Source: an uncultured Alphaproteobacteria bacterium | GTDB taxonomy: Bacteria > Pseudomonadota > Alphaproteobacteria > Rhodospirillales > Rhodospirillaceae | DNA: 64,000 nt | Reading direction: 5' to 3' | Assembly: GCA_900079695.1 (NCBI GenBank) | Contig: LT599022.1 | Location: 1,821,245-1,885,244, forward strand | Shown here: positions 7,376 to 19,580 of the stretch, piece by piece | Layout of the letters: each line of letters opens with the position of its first letter | Numbering within the stretch: the stretch's first letter is position 1 | Notes under the pieces: model-generated | Seen by the model: the letters and a program-made list of their open reading frames with translations, nothing else | What the model was told of the DNA's origin: nothing | Database searches by the model: none | Program-made: the position numbers and the translations under genes

Positions 7376-9100
7376 TCAGGGCTTCGCGGCGGGCAATCCG
7401 TCCTTCAGCTTGTCGCGCAGCGCCTTGGCCTGCTGCTCGTCCGGCTTGAGGCCGAGGGCGCGCTGCCACTGATAGCGGGCTTCGAACGTGCGGCCGACGC
7501 GCCAGTAGGCGTCGCCGAGATGGTCGTTGATGGTGGGATCGTCGGCCACCAGCACCACCGCCTGTTCGAGATGGGCCACCGCCTGCTGGTAATTGCCCCG
7601 CAGATAGTGGGCCCAGCCGAGACTGTCGATGATGTAGCCGTCGCGCGGCCGCTGCTCCACCGCCTTCTCGATCATCTCCTGGGCGCGGTCCGCGTGCATC
7701 CCCTGGTCGAGCCACGAATAGCCGAGATAGTTGAGCACCAGCGGCTGATCGGGTTCGAGTTCGAGCGCCTGGAGGAAATCGGCCTCGGCGCGCTTCCACT
7801 GCTTCGACCGTTCGAGAGCGATGCCGCGGGTGTAGAACAGCACCCAGTGGCGCTGTTCGATCGTGCCGATGCGCGCCATCGCCGCGTCGTAGGCCTTGAC
7901 CGCCTCCTCGAAACGGCTGTCGCCGCGGTAGAGGTCGCCGAGTTCGATCAGGGGCTCCGGCCGGTCGGGGAAGCGCTGCGCGAGCTCGGTCAGCTCCGCC
8001 GCCGCCGCGTCGTGGCGGTCGAGGCGCTCGAGGTTCTTCGCCATCCGCACCTTGACCGAATAGGACACGTCGGACTCCGGCGAGACCGCGGCGTAGGAAT
8101 CGTTGGCGCGGGCGTAGTCGTCGTGAGTCTCGAACAGATCGCCCACCAGCACCCGCGCGAGGTCGAGCCCCGGATCGGCATAGAGCGCGAGCTGCGCCAG
8201 CGACAGGGTGATCTCCCACGCCTCCGAATTGGCGAGCGAGGTGCCGATGCTGAGGTAGGCTTCCGCCAACCCTTCGAGCGGCGACGTCACCACCGGCTCG
8301 GCGGCGCGGCGGTCGATCAGCGTGCGGGTCAGCGCCTCGGTCATCGGCGCGTCGCCGCGCTCGGCGGCGAAGGCGTCGACCAGTTCGTCGGTGCGCGCCG
8401 GGCTGCCGGTGCGGTTGAAGAACCGCCCCGCCGCCTGGATCGCGTGGATCGAGCGACCGCCTTCGCCATCGAGGGTACGCTCGTAGGCGGCCCGGGCCTC
8501 GGCATCGCGGCGGGCGTAGTCGAGAATCAGCGCCGAATGGAAATTGTAGATCGGCAGGAACGGCTTGCGCGCGGTGAGCGGCTGCAACCGCCGCAGTCCC
8601 TCGTCGACGTCGCCACGGCCGACCGCCACCCAGGCGCGCAGCAGCGGCCCGAGCAGGGCGTTGAGGTTGGCGTCGGGAATCGCCGCGAGGCGCGCCTCCG
8701 CCCCCGCCCAGTCGCCCGCGCGGGCGCGCTCGGTGGCGAGCACGTAGCCCGAGAGCATGTCTTCCGGCCGCGCCTCGACGATCGCCTCGGCGGCGGCCAC
8801 GGCGGTCTCGGTGCGGCCGTCGGCGGCGGAGTAGATCAGGGTGAGGCGCTGGACGTCGAGATTGCCGGGGTCGATCGCAAGGGTGCGTTCGAGATTGCGC
8901 GCCGCGCCGTCGATGTCGTCGCGCAGACGCGCCGCATGGGCGGCGAGATAGGTTCCGTAGCCGCCGTCGACGTCGAGCGGCTCGACCTCGGCATTGGCCG
9001 CATCGTGACCGGTCACCGGCACCGTCTCTGCGGCGCACCCGCCGAGGAACAGCGCGCATCCGAAGATCAGCCCGCGCATCACCGCCGTTCCACGCTTCAT
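7376..9100 (-). CDS. TPR-repeat lipoprotein
   Basis: 574 residues. The N-terminus is a lipoprotein signal with lipobox LGGC (Cys22), so the mature protein should be lipid-anchored in the envelope. The rest is alpha-helical with many tetratricopeptide repeats, for example WKRAEADFLQALELEPDQP and YQQAVAHLEQAVVLVADDP. TPR arrays mediate protein contacts; homologues sit in this position in other alphaproteobacteria without a firm function. I start at 9100 because the upstream part of the frame overlaps the ETF-QO gene. It follows ETF-QO by 17 bases and precedes ispE by 26. Confidence 0.88.
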   Translation of the reverse strand: MKRGTAVMRGLIFGCALFLGGCAAETVPVTGHDAANAEVEPLDVDGGYGTYLAAHAARLRDDIDGAARNLERTLAIDPGNLDVQRLTLIYSAADGRTETAVAAAEAIVEARPEDMLSGYVLATERARAGDWAGAEARLAAIPDANLNALLGPLLRAWVAVGRGDVDEGLRRLQPLTARKPFLPIYNFHSALILDYARRDAEARAAYERTLDGEGGRSIHAIQAAGRFFNRTGSPARTDELVDAFAAERGDAPMTEALTRTLIDRRAAEPVVTSPLEGLAEAYLSIGTSLANSEAWEITLSLAQLALYADPGLDLARVLVGDLFETHDDYARANDSYAAVSPESDVSYSVKVRMAKNLERLDRHDAAAAELTELAQRFPDRPEPLIELGDLYRGDSRFEEAVKAYDAAMARIGTIEQRHWVLFYTRGIALERSKQWKRAEADFLQALELEPDQPLVLNYLGYSWLDQGMHADRAQEMIEKAVEQRPRDGYIIDSLGWAHYLRGNYQQAVAHLEQAVVLVADDPTINDHLGDAYWRVGRTFEARYQWQRALGLKPDEQQAKALRDKLKDGLPAAKP

Positions 9101-9117
9101 CGGTCGCCGCCTCGCTC

Positions 9118-10758
9118 TCACATGTTCGGATAGTTGGGGCCGCTGCCGCCCTCGGGGACGGTCCAGCGGATATTCTGCCGCGGATCCTTGATGTCGCAGG
9201 TCTTGCAGTGCACGCAATTGGAGGCGTTGATCCTCAAGCGCGGCCCCGCGCCCTCGTCGACGAATTCATATACCCCGACCGGACAGTAAATCGCTTCCGG
9301 CCCGCCGTAAACCGCGAGATTGTGCGCCACCGCCAAGTCGGGATCGCGAAGCCTGAGATGCACGGGTTGCGCCTCGTCGTGGGTGGTGTTGGCGAGATAC
9401 ACCGACGACGCGCGATCGAAGGTGAGCACGCCGTCGGGCTTGGGGTAGACGATCGGCCGCGCCTTCGCCGCGGGGAGAAGGCGCGCGTGGTCGGGGTGAT
9501 GGCCGAAGGTCCACGGCGCCCGCCCCCGCAACACATAGGTGTCGAGCGCCGCGTATGCCATGCCCGGCCACAAGCCCCAGCGGAACGCCGGCCGGACGTT
9601 GCGCACCGCCTTCAATTCCTCCGCCACCCACGACTCCCGCAGCAGCGCCGGATAGCGCGCAGGGGTCACGCCCCAGGCGTCCGGCGTCTCACGGAGCGCC
9701 GCCAGCGCCGCGTCGGCGGCGAGGATGCCGCTCATCATCGCGGTGTGGGTGCCCTTGACCTTCGGCACGTTGACGAACCCGGCGCAATCGCCGATCAGCG
9801 CCCCGCCGGGGAACACCGGTTCCGGCACCGACTGCCAGCCGCCCTCCGCCAGCGCCCGCGCGCCGAAGCCGACGCGTCGGCCGCCTTCGAGCGCCTTGCG
9901 GATCGCCGGATGGGTCTTGAAGCGCTGGAATTCCTCGAACGGCGACAGGTGCGGGTTGCGGTAGTCCAGGCCGACGACGAAGCCGATCGCCACCTGCCCC
10001 GCCTCGGCATGATAGACGAACCCGCCGCCGTAGACCTCTGGCGGCAGCGGCCAGCCCACCGAATGCAGCGCCAGACCGGGCGTGTGGCGCGCCGGATCGA
10101 CGTCCCACAGTTCCTTGATGCCGAGGCCGTAGGTTTGCGGTTGCCGGCCCGCGTCGAGACGGTAGCGCGCGATCAGATCCTGCGCCAGCGAGCCGCGGCA
10201 GCCCTCGGCGACCAGGGTGACGCGGGCGCGCAGGCCGACGCCGGGCTGGAAGTTCGGCCCTTCCGAACCGTCGGCGCGGCGGCCCATGTCGCCGACGATC
10301 GCGCCCACCACCCGGCCGTCCTCGATCCACGGCGCGGCGGCGGCGAACCCCGGGAACACGTCCGCCCCCAGTTCCTCCGCCTGCCCGGCGAGCCAGCGGC
10401 AGAGGTTGCCGAGGGAGACGATGCGGTTCCCGGCGTTGCGCATCGTCGGCGGCGTCGGCAGACCGAAGGCGCGGCGTTCGGTGAGATAGACGAAGCGGTC
10501 GGCGGTCACCGGCACGCCGACCGGCGCGTTCCGCTCCCGCCAGTCGGGAATCAATTCGTCGAGGGCGCGCGTTTCGATCACCGCGCCGGACAGGATGTGC
10601 GCGCCGATCTCCGAGCCCTTCTCGACCACCGCGACCGACAGATCGGTGCCCGCGGCGCGCGCCGCCCGGCGCAGCCGGATCGCCGCCGCGAGCCCGGCCG
10701 GGCCGCCGCCGACGATCAGCACGTCAAACTCCATCACCTCGCGATCCGCACCGTCCAT
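9118..10758 (-). CDS. Electron transfer flavoprotein-ubiquinone oxidoreductase
   Basis: 546 residues, the usual length. It passes electrons from ETF (beta-oxidation and amino acid dehydrogenases) to the ubiquinone pool at the inner membrane. An FAD-binding loop VGGGPAGLAAA lies at about residues 16-26. The C-terminal 4Fe-4S domain has Cys492 (YCPVGVYEF) and Cys515, 518 and 521 (NCVHCKTC). The start may be 10758 or the ATG at 10734, which follows GCGAGGTG. It heads a leftward group with the TPR lipoprotein and ispE, and is divergent from the uracil-DNA glycosylase gene. Confidence 0.96.
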   Translation of the reverse strand: MDGADREVMEFDVLIVGGGPAGLAAAIRLRRAARAAGTDLSVAVVEKGSEIGAHILSGAVIETRALDELIPDWRERNAPVGVPVTADRFVYLTERRAFGLPTPPTMRNAGNRIVSLGNLCRWLAGQAEELGADVFPGFAAAAPWIEDGRVVGAIVGDMGRRADGSEGPNFQPGVGLRARVTLVAEGCRGSLAQDLIARYRLDAGRQPQTYGLGIKELWDVDPARHTPGLALHSVGWPLPPEVYGGGFVYHAEAGQVAIGFVVGLDYRNPHLSPFEEFQRFKTHPAIRKALEGGRRVGFGARALAEGGWQSVPEPVFPGGALIGDCAGFVNVPKVKGTHTAMMSGILAADAALAALRETPDAWGVTPARYPALLRESWVAEELKAVRNVRPAFRWGLWPGMAYAALDTYVLRGRAPWTFGHHPDHARLLPAAKARPIVYPKPDGVLTFDRASSVYLANTTHDEAQPVHLRLRDPDLAVAHNLAVYGGPEAIYCPVGVYEFVDEGAGPRLRINASNCVHCKTCDIKDPRQNIRWTVPEGGSGPNYPNM

Positions 10759-10883
10759 TGCCGCGCCACCCCGGAAAAAATCTGCCGCGCCCGGAGGCGC
10801 GGAACGGCCTTTATATCACGGAACACCCGGCCTGCCACGCCGACGTGGTGACGCGGCGGGGTAGGAATGCTAGGGTGCGCAGC

Positions 10884-11684
10884 ATGACCGACACCTCCGC
10901 CCGCCGCCCCGAACCGCTCGACCCCGCCGCCGTGCTGCGGTGGTACGTGGCGATGGGCGTCGACCTGGCGATCGGCGAGGCGCCGCTCGACCGCACCGCC
11001 CTGCCGCCCCCCGCCCCGACGCCCGCCCCGCCCGCTGCGCCGCCGCAACGGCGGGCGTTCGCCGCGCCGCCGCCCGCGCCCGCCGCGCCCGCGGCGATGC
11101 CCGCCGATTTCGCCGCGGCCACGGACCTCGACGACCTGCGCGCCCGCCTCGAGGCCTTCGAGGGTTGCGCGCTGCGGAAGATGGCGACCCGCACGGTGTT
11201 CGGCGACGGCCCCGCCGACGCGCGGCTGATGGTGATCGGCGAGGCCCCGGGCGCCGACGAGGACCGCTCCGGGGTGCCGTTCGTCGGCCGCGCCGGCAAG
11301 CTCCTGGACAAGATGCTCGCCTCGGCGGGCTGGCCGCGCGGCGCGGTGTTCATCACCAACGTCGTGCCCTGGCGGCCACCCGGCAACCGCAACCCGACGC
11401 CGGAGGAAGTCACCCTCTGCAAACCGTTCGTGCTGCGCGCGATCGAGCTGATCGCACCGGAGGCGCTGCTGTTGCTCGGCGGCTCGGCGGCGGGGGCGAT
11501 TCTCGACCGCCACGACGGCATCACCCGTCTGCGCGGCCGCTGGCAGAGCCTCGCCACCGCGGTCGGCGAGATTCCGGTGATGCCGACTTTCCACCCCGCG
11601 TTCCTGCTGCGCAGCCCGGCTTCCAAGGCTTTGGCATGGCGCGATCTGCTGGCGCTCAAGGCGCGCATCGGCACCGCCGAGTGA
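10884..11684 (+). CDS. Uracil-DNA glycosylase, family 4-like, with reduced cysteine set
   Basis: 266 residues, with a proline/alanine-rich N-terminal 80 and then the glycosylase fold. Motif A is GEAPGADED (119-127) and motif B is HPAFLLR (237-243), as in family 4 enzymes that remove uracil from DNA. Classical members bind 4Fe-4S through four cysteines. Here only Cys95 and Cys179 are at such positions; the third is Trp163 (VPWRPPGNR) and the first of the CxxC pair is absent, so a cluster is doubtful. The ATG at 10884 avoids overlap with the divergent ETF-QO promoter. Folding and substrate range may therefore differ from the textbook enzyme. Confidence 0.9.
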   Translation: MTDTSARRPEPLDPAAVLRWYVAMGVDLAIGEAPLDRTALPPPAPTPAPPAAPPQRRAFAAPPPAPAAPAAMPADFAAATDLDDLRARLEAFEGCALRKMATRTVFGDGPADARLMVIGEAPGADEDRSGVPFVGRAGKLLDKMLASAGWPRGAVFITNVVPWRPPGNRNPTPEEVTLCKPFVLRAIELIAPEALLLLGGSAAGAILDRHDGITRLRGRWQSLATAVGEIPVMPTFHPAFLLRSPASKALAWRDLLALKARIGTAE

Positions 11685-11774
11685 TCGCCGTCACGCCCGC
11701 CTTGCCTCGGCACCGCGCCGCCGCTACTGTTTTCGCCGCCCGACGCACCGCTTCACCGTCAAAGGGGAATTGAC

Positions 11775-13579
11775 GTGGAAATCCTGCGCCTGTGGCGGAT
11801 TGCGCGGATTTGCGCGGTCGCGGCGCTGGCCGTGCCGCCCGCCGCGTTCTGGTCCGCCGCCGACTCCGTCGCCGCGCCCGCGCGCGCCGAAACCCGGGCC
11901 GCCTTCGACGGCGGCCTGACGCCCGAGGACGCGGCGCTCTATCGCCGGATCTTCGCGCTCGGCCGCGACGGCGCCTGGACCGCCGCAGAAACGCTGCTCG
12001 CGCGCACCTCCGACGACCTCCTGCAAGGCACCCTGCTCGCCCGCCGTTGCCTCGCCCCGGACCGCACCTGCTCCGGCGAGGAGGCGCGGCAATGGCTCGC
12101 CGACTATCCCGACCACCCGCAAGCCGCCGCCATTCACGCCCTCGCCAAGGCGCGTTCCGGACAGGGCGTCGCGGTGCCTTCGCCCGAGGATCTCGACACC
12201 CTCGCCGGGCGGGGCGGCGTCGACGGCGGCGAGTTGTGGCTGCGGGGGCTCTCGGTCACGCACCTGCCGCGCTCCCAGGCGGCAACGGCAAACGCGCTCG
12301 CCGCGCGCTTCCGCCGCGCGCTGTCGCAGGGTGCGACGCTGACCGCCAAACGTCTGTTGAGCGAGGGCGAACTGCCGCGCCTCCTCGCCGCGATCGACCA
12401 CGACCGCTTCAAGGGCGCGCTGGCGTTCTCGTATTTCCTCGACGGCCGCGACGACTTCGCGCGCGAATGGGCGGAACCCGCGGCGCTGCGCTCCGGCGGC
12501 CGCGCACCGCAGGCCGCGTGGGCGGCGGGCCTCGCCAATTGGCGGCAGCGGCGCTTCGCCGAGGCGGAAACCTTCTTCGCCATCGTCGCCGCGGCGCACG
12601 CCGCCGATCCCTGGATGCAGGCGGCGGGAGCCTATTGGGCGGCCCGGGCGGCGCTGCACGCACGGCGCCCGCAGGAGGTCAACGGCTGGCTGACTCAGGC
12701 CGCCGAGCATTCGCGCACCTTCTACGGGCTGGTCGCGCGGCGCGCCCTCGGCCTGCCGATCGGCTTCGGCTGGGATGCCGAAACCCTCTCGCGCGACGAC
12801 CGCGAAACCCTGGCGCAATACCCGAACGGACGGCGGGCGATGGCGCTGCTTCAGGTCGGCGAGACCGACGCCGCCGAGGCGGAACTGCGCCTGCTGTTCC
12901 CCAACGTCGCCCCTACCACCCAGCAGGCGATCGTCGCGGTCGCCGACGCGGGCGGGCTCGCCGGGCTCTCGATCCGCCTCTCCGCCGAAATGCAGCGCCG
13001 CGAGGGGGTGATCTACGACAACGCCCGTTATCCGGTGCCGGGGTGGATCCCCAACGACGGCTGGAAGATCGACCGCGCCCTGGTCTACGCCTTCACCCGC
13101 CAGGAATCCGGCTTCGACGCGCGCGCCACCAGCCGCCGCGGCGCGCGCGGCCTGATGCAGCTGATGCCGGCGACCGCACGCTTCGTCACCGGCGGCGCGC
13201 TCGACACCTCGGACCTGCTCGATCCGGGGCTCAACCTCGCGCTCGGCCAACGCTACCTCAACCGCCTGCTGTCCGACCCGGCGGTGCGCGGCAACCTGTT
13301 CTACCTCGCGGTCGCCTACAACGGCGGCCCCGGCAACCTCGCGGCGTGGCGCGACAAGGCCAACGCCGGGAACGATCCGCTACTGTTCATCGAGGCGCTG
13401 CCGTCGCGCGAGACCCGCCGCTTCATCGAACGGATCATGGCGAACCTCTGGATCTATCGCCTGCGCCTCGACCAGGAGACCCCTTCGCTCGACGCGATCG
13501 CGAGCGGCCACTGGCCGCTCTACGCGCCGCTCGACCGCCCCGAGGCGCGCCTCGCGACGCGGCCGACGGAGGTGCGCTG

Positions 13580-13580
<1 letters not shown>
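11775..13580 (+). CDS. Soluble lytic murein transglycosylase (Slt70-like)
   Basis: 601 residues. The GTG start follows AAAGGGGA. An N-terminal signal segment (to about residue 38) sends it to the periplasm. A long superhelical alpha domain is followed by the SLT catalytic domain: the catalytic Glu is about residue 444 in FTRQESGFD, followed by [14 protein letters not shown] and AYNGGPGNL. It cleaves glycan strands of peptidoglycan with 1,6-anhydro formation. Its stop overlaps the rnhB start (TGATG), so the two are translationally coupled. Confidence 0.95.
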
Positions 13581-15320
<1,740 letters not shown>

Positions 15321-15415
15321 CGCCCCGCGCGGCGTTCCCCTTCCCTTCCCCCATCCGCACCGCGGCGCGCCCGCGTCTGCGCGCCGCCCGATTTCCGTTC
15401 GCGAAAGGAGGCAGC

Positions 15416-16018
15416 ATGTCCGACCGTTTCTTCGTCGTCACCGGAGGCCCCGGCTCCGGCAAGACCACCCTGATCGACGCCCTCGCCGCGCTGGGCTTCC
15501 GGCACATGCCCGAGGCGGGCCGGGCGATCATCCGCGACCAGCGCCGGATCGGCGGGAACGCGCTGCCGTGGGGCGACCGCGCGGCGTTCGCGGAACTGAT
15601 GCTGGCGTGGGAGATGCGCTCCTGGAGCGAGGCCCTCGCGCATCCGGGGCCGGTGATCTTCGACCGCGGCGTGCCCGACGTGATCGGCTATCTCGACCTC
15701 TGCGGCCTGCCGGTGCCGGAGCACGTCGCCCGCGCGGCGAAGATCTTCCGCTACGCGCGCACGGTGTTCGTCGCGCCGCCGTGGCGCGAGATCTTCACCG
15801 GCGACGCCGAGCGCACGCAGGATTTCGCCGAGGCCGAAGCGACCCATGCCGCGATGCTGCGCACCTATGCCGCGCTCGGGTACGAGCCCGTGCCGTTGCC
15901 GTTTGCGACGGTGAACGCGCGCGCCGCCGCCGTCGCCGAGCACATCGCTTCGCAATTCGCGAGTGCGACTCCCGGCGACTCCCGGTCCGACCATCGCGAC
16001 GCCTTCCGAAGACCATGA
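15416..16018 (+). CDS. P-loop NTPase of AAA type, unknown role
   Basis: 200 residues. It has a clear Walker A (VTGGPGSGKTTLI, about 8-20) and IFDRGVPDVIG as a likely second motif, in the pattern of small ATPases or kinases annotated as AAA_28. AAAGGAGG directly before the ATG gives a strong start. The gene stands alone between ccrM and a chemoreceptor. A nucleotide- or small-molecule kinase is possible; the substrate is not visible. Confidence 0.85.
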   Translation: MSDRFFVVTGGPGSGKTTLIDALAALGFRHMPEAGRAIIRDQRRIGGNALPWGDRAAFAELMLAWEMRSWSEALAHPGPVIFDRGVPDVIGYLDLCGLPVPEHVARAAKIFRYARTVFVAPPWREIFTGDAERTQDFAEAEATHAAMLRTYAALGYEPVPLPFATVNARAAAVAEHIASQFASATPGDSRSDHRDAFRRP

Positions 16019-16125
16019 AATTCTGGCATTATCGGTTCACCTTCAAGATTGGCACCCGATTTGCTTGAGAGTCGGGCAATCACAGCGTGCATCGCGCCAA
16101 AAGTCCACTCCGGGAGACACCGAAG

Positions 16126-17607
16126 ATGTTCTCGTTCCTGCGTTCGAAGACGTCCGACGCCGAAGCGGTCCTCGCCGCCATCAGCCGGTCCCAGGCGATG
16201 ATCCAGTTCGACCTGTCGGGCCGGATTCTCGACGCCAACGACACCTTCCTTGCGCTGATGGGCTACACGCTCGACGAGGTCCGGGGCAGGTCCCACAGCC
16301 TGTTCGTCGACCCGGAGTACGCCCGGAGCCCCGACTACGCCGAATTCTGGAAGCGCCTCAACCGCGGCGAGGCTTCGGTCTCGCGGTTCAAACGCATCGG
16401 CAAGGGGGGCCGCGAGGTGTGGATCGAGGCCGCCTACACGCCGGTGCTCGACGCCCGCGGCAAACCGGTGAAGGTGGTCAAGATCGCCACCGACGTGACC
16501 GAGCGGCGGAACCACACCGCCGACCTCGAAGGCCAGATCGCCGCGATCCACAAGTCCCAGGCGGTGATCGCGTTCGATCTCGACGGCGTGATCCTCGACG
16601 CCAATCCCAACTTCCTCAAGACGATGGGCTACGGGCTCGACGAGATCAAAGGCAAGCACCACCGCATCTTCGTCGAACCCGACTATGCGAAAAGCGCCGA
16701 CTACGCGGAGTTCTGGAAACGCCTGCGCGCCGGACAATTCCAGCAGGCGCAGTACAAGCGGATCGGCAAGGGCGGCCGGGTGGTGTGGATCGAGGCCTCC
16801 TACAACCCGATTCTCGACGCCGCCGGTCGGCCGGTGAAGGTGATCAAGTTCGCCACCGACATTACCCGGCAGATCGAGCTGCTCGCCAACCTCAAGGTGC
16901 TGATCGACGAGAACTTCGCCGAGGTCGAGACCGCGATCGGCAACACCAGCCGTCAGGCCTCCGCCGCCTCCGGCGACGCCGAAACCACCTCGTCGAACGT
17001 CGAGACCGTCGCGTCGGCCGCCGAGGAGCTGGCCGCGTCGATCGCCGAGATCTCGCGCAGCATGGCGCAGTCGCGCTCGGCCGCCGACGGCATGGTCGAC
17101 AAGATCGCCGCCGCCGACAGCGCCTCGCAGCGGCTCACCGACGCCACCGACGCGATGACCAGCATCGCCGAACTGATCCAGTCGATCGCCGCGCAGATCA
17201 ACATGCTCGCGCTCAACGCCACCATCGAGAGAGCGCGCGCGGGCGCGGCGGGCAAGGGCTTCGCCGTGGTCGCGGGCGAGGTCAAGACTCTCGCCGCCCA
17301 GGTCGGCCGCGCCACCGAACAGATCTCGGGCGAGATCGGCGGCGTGCAGAGCGCCTCCGCCGCGGTCGCCCGCGCCCTCGACGATATCCGCGGCGGCGTC
17401 TCGGCGATGCGCGAATACGTCGGCTCGACCGCTTCGGCGGTGGAGGAGCAGAGCGCCGTCACCCGAGACATGTCGTCGAGCATGCAGTCCGCCTCCGACG
17501 CGGTTACCCGCATCCGCGAAGGCGTCGGCGAGATCACCGCCGCCTCGACGCGGGCCGAACAGGCGATCGTCCGCACCAAGGAGGCCGCCCGGGTTCTGCA
17601 GCGGTAG
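16126..17607 (+). CDS. Soluble methyl-accepting chemotaxis protein with two PAS domains
   Basis: 493 residues from the ATG at 16126, which follows GGGAG; an in-frame ATG at 16087 is less likely. Two PAS domains (about 15-125 and 135-250) resemble the Aer/BdlA type. Each has FKRIGKGG- or YKRIGKGG-like strands, and they are similar but clearly diverged, unlike the fresh duplication at 1072-2580. The signalling domain has the hairpin tip [20 protein letters not shown]. No membrane segment. Redox or small-molecule sensing is a family-based guess. Confidence 0.92.
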   Translation: MFSFLRSKTSDAEAVLAAISRSQAMIQFDLSGRILDANDTFLALMGYTLDEVRGRSHSLFVDPEYARSPDYAEFWKRLNRGEASVSRFKRIGKGGREVWIEAAYTPVLDARGKPVKVVKIATDVTERRNHTADLEGQIAAIHKSQAVIAFDLDGVILDANPNFLKTMGYGLDEIKGKHHRIFVEPDYAKSADYAEFWKRLRAGQFQQAQYKRIGKGGRVVWIEASYNPILDAAGRPVKVIKFATDITRQIELLANLKVLIDENFAEVETAIGNTSRQASAASGDAETTSSNVETVASAAEELAASIAEISRSMAQSRSAADGMVDKIAAADSASQRLTDATDAMTSIAELIQSIAAQINMLALNATIERARAGAAGKGFAVVAGEVKTLAAQVGRATEQISGEIGGVQSASAAVARALDDIRGGVSAMREYVGSTASAVEEQSAVTRDMSSSMQSASDAVTRIREGVGEITAASTRAEQAIVRTKEAARVLQR

Positions 17608-17610
17608 GGC

Positions 17611-18132
17611 TCAGCACACGTCGAAGCGCACCCCGCCCGCCGGAGCGCGCCACGCCAGCAGTTCCCGCCCCGGCCGCGCGCCCTTGCGGCCGGTGGCGGA
17701 AAAGCCGACCCGCTCCAGCAGCTTCCACGACGGACGGTTCTCCCGCAGGCATTCGGCGACGATCCGCCGCGCCGGGGCGACGTCGGCCAGCGCCGCGATC
17801 ACCGCTTCCACCGCCTCGCCCGCCAGTCCCCGGCCGCGCGCCGCGGCGGCGAACCAATACCCCATCTCGATCTCGTATCCGGCATTGGGATGCACGCCGA
17901 TCACCCCCAGCAGCGCGGCGCCCTCCCGCTCCCACACCCCGAGGAACTCCTGCCCGGCCTCGCCGCCCGCGATCAGCGCCTCGGCATCCGCCAGGGTGAA
18001 CGGCTCGGGGAGAAAATGCACCCGCGCGGTCACCGAAGCATCGGTGATCGCCTGCACCGCGCGCGCGTCTTCCGCGCGCAACGCCGCGATGCGGCAACGC
18101 CGGGTTCTGATCGGTCTGATTTCGGATATCAT
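17611..18132 (-). CDS. GNAT-family N-acetyltransferase (RimJ/RimL-like)
   Basis: 173 residues from the ATG at 18132, which has AGGAGGAAGG upstream. It shows the acetyl-CoA-binding pattern ARGRGLAGEAVEAVIA and the C-terminal RENRPSWKLLERVGF motif typical of RimJ/RimL-like enzymes that acetylate protein N-termini or small amines. The substrate is unknown. It is convergent with the chemoreceptor gene, four bases apart. Confidence 0.9.
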   Translation of the reverse strand: MISEIRPIRTRRCRIAALRAEDARAVQAITDASVTARVHFLPEPFTLADAEALIAGGEAGQEFLGVWEREGAALLGVIGVHPNAGYEIEMGYWFAAAARGRGLAGEAVEAVIAALADVAPARRIVAECLRENRPSWKLLERVGFSATGRKGARPGRELLAWRAPAGGVRFDVC

Positions 18133-18350
18133 TCGGTCCTTCCTCCTGGAAGGCCGCCGCGTTCGAACTTGCATCGCCGATCTGTGACCCTGCCCGCCCG
18201 AACCGGCGGCACTGGTCACACGCGATGACGCCATGCCGCTTCCTAGCGGAAGCGCCAATACCCCATAAAGACGGTAAAGGTGGCGACGTTGCAGTTCATG
18301 TCTTCGGCTCTAGCACGCTGCCGAAGGGGGTTCAACGGAAAAAGCGCGGC

Positions 18351-19514
18351 TCAGGCGAATACCTGCTCGGCGGACTTGAGGCAGGGTTCGGCGGGAAGCC
18401 GCGACATCTCGCCGATCGCGCCGCCGGAAAAATAGCGGAAGCCCAAAGGAATCGCCCGCTTGATCTCCTGCGGCGTCTTCACGTTCCACAGGCACAGATG
18501 CAGGCCGAGGCTGCGCACCTCGTGAGCGATCACCGTGAACAGCGCCATGATCGCCGAAGGGCTGAGACCGGCGACGCGAACCTGTGCCTCGTCGACGCAG
18601 AGATAGCGTACGCCGAGTTCGCGGACGATGCGGGCGGTCTCCATGTCGGGGAAGGTCTGCACCGCCACGCTCGCCCCCGCCGCGCGGATCGTGCGGATCA
18701 GATCCCGCAGGCGCGGACGTCCCACCGCGGCGACGCCGCCCGTCAGTTCGACCACCACCTCGTCGCGGTGGAGCCGAACCGCCTCGGCGACCCATTCGCG
18801 GATCGGAGCGATATCCCGCATCACCAGGGAATTGACCACCTGCGCCAGAAACAGCGTCGCGCGGCACGCCACGCCGGCCCCGGCACCCCGGCGAAGCACC
18901 GCGTTGACCTCCAGGGCGAGCGGATCGTCCTCGCCGCCGAACAGCACGGCGGGACCGACGATCTCGCGAGTCTCGAAGATCCGCCGGATGGTTTCGCGAT
19001 TGCCGATCACGGTTTCGCCGAGCGCATCCCATATCGGCTGGAACATCGCGTCGAGCCGGATGCCGTGCCTGCCGGGCGCCTTCGCAGGCGGCGACGGCCC
19101 GGCGGCGGAGCCTCCCGCCGCACGCCCCCCGGACCGGCAGCCCCCCCACCGGGCGAGCGGCACGACGCGGGCGGTGACTTCGCGATCCCGGCCGGTTTCG
19201 CCGAACAACCGTCCGCGGATCTCGCGTGCGATCGCGGCGGCGCGCACCGCCCCCTCGGCCTCGCCGAGACGGCCGAGCACCAGCACGTATTGCCCGGGTG
19301 CGCTGGGAAAGAAGGCTTCGTCCCGGGCGAGACGGGCTTTGAGAACGGCCTCGGCGATCGCGCGGAACTTGGGGAGCTTGCGCTTCCAGTCCGGATCGTC
19401 CCGGGAATCGGCAAGAGTGACGACGTGAAGCCTGCCGAACGATTCGACGGGATCGGACGCGAGAAGATTTTCGACCAGAGCCTCGAATTCGGCCTCGCTC
19501 AGAGTTCGACCCAT
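18351..19514 (-). CDS. Degenerate GGDEF/EAL-like protein
   Basis: 387 residues, no membrane segment. The N-terminal ~130 residues look like a decayed GGDEF fold (ALVENLLASDPVESFGRLHV onward). The C-terminal half keeps the layout of an EAL phosphodiesterase barrel: VVVELTGG, LIRTIRAAGASVAVQTFPDM, LGVRYLCVDE, LGLHLCLWNV and a final LGFRYFSGGAI in place of QGY. The catalytic acids (EAL, DDFG, AEGVE) are missing, so c-di-GMP hydrolysis is not expected. A binding or scaffold role is possible. A run of Gly/Ser/Pro (about 128-148) links the halves. GGGGAGGG precedes the ATG. Confidence 0.7.
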   Translation of the reverse strand: MGRTLSEAEFEALVENLLASDPVESFGRLHVVTLADSRDDPDWKRKLPKFRAIAEAVLKARLARDEAFFPSAPGQYVLVLGRLGEAEGAVRAAAIAREIRGRLFGETGRDREVTARVVPLARWGGCRSGGRAAGGSAAGPSPPAKAPGRHGIRLDAMFQPIWDALGETVIGNRETIRRIFETREIVGPAVLFGGEDDPLALEVNAVLRRGAGAGVACRATLFLAQVVNSLVMRDIAPIREWVAEAVRLHRDEVVVELTGGVAAVGRPRLRDLIRTIRAAGASVAVQTFPDMETARIVRELGVRYLCVDEAQVRVAGLSPSAIMALFTVIAHEVRSLGLHLCLWNVKTPQEIKRAIPLGFRYFSGGAIGEMSRLPAEPCLKSAEQVFA

Positions 19515-19580
19515 GGCGCCCTCCCCGTTCAGGCGTCCAGTCTACCTCAACCTTTCGGCGAATTTCCAACGAATCATCCT

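Noticed and set aside
6402-9059. 885-residue leftward frame as one fused protein
   Set aside because: Only the last third (ispE) makes sense; the rest is an off-frame reading of the TPR lipoprotein gene.
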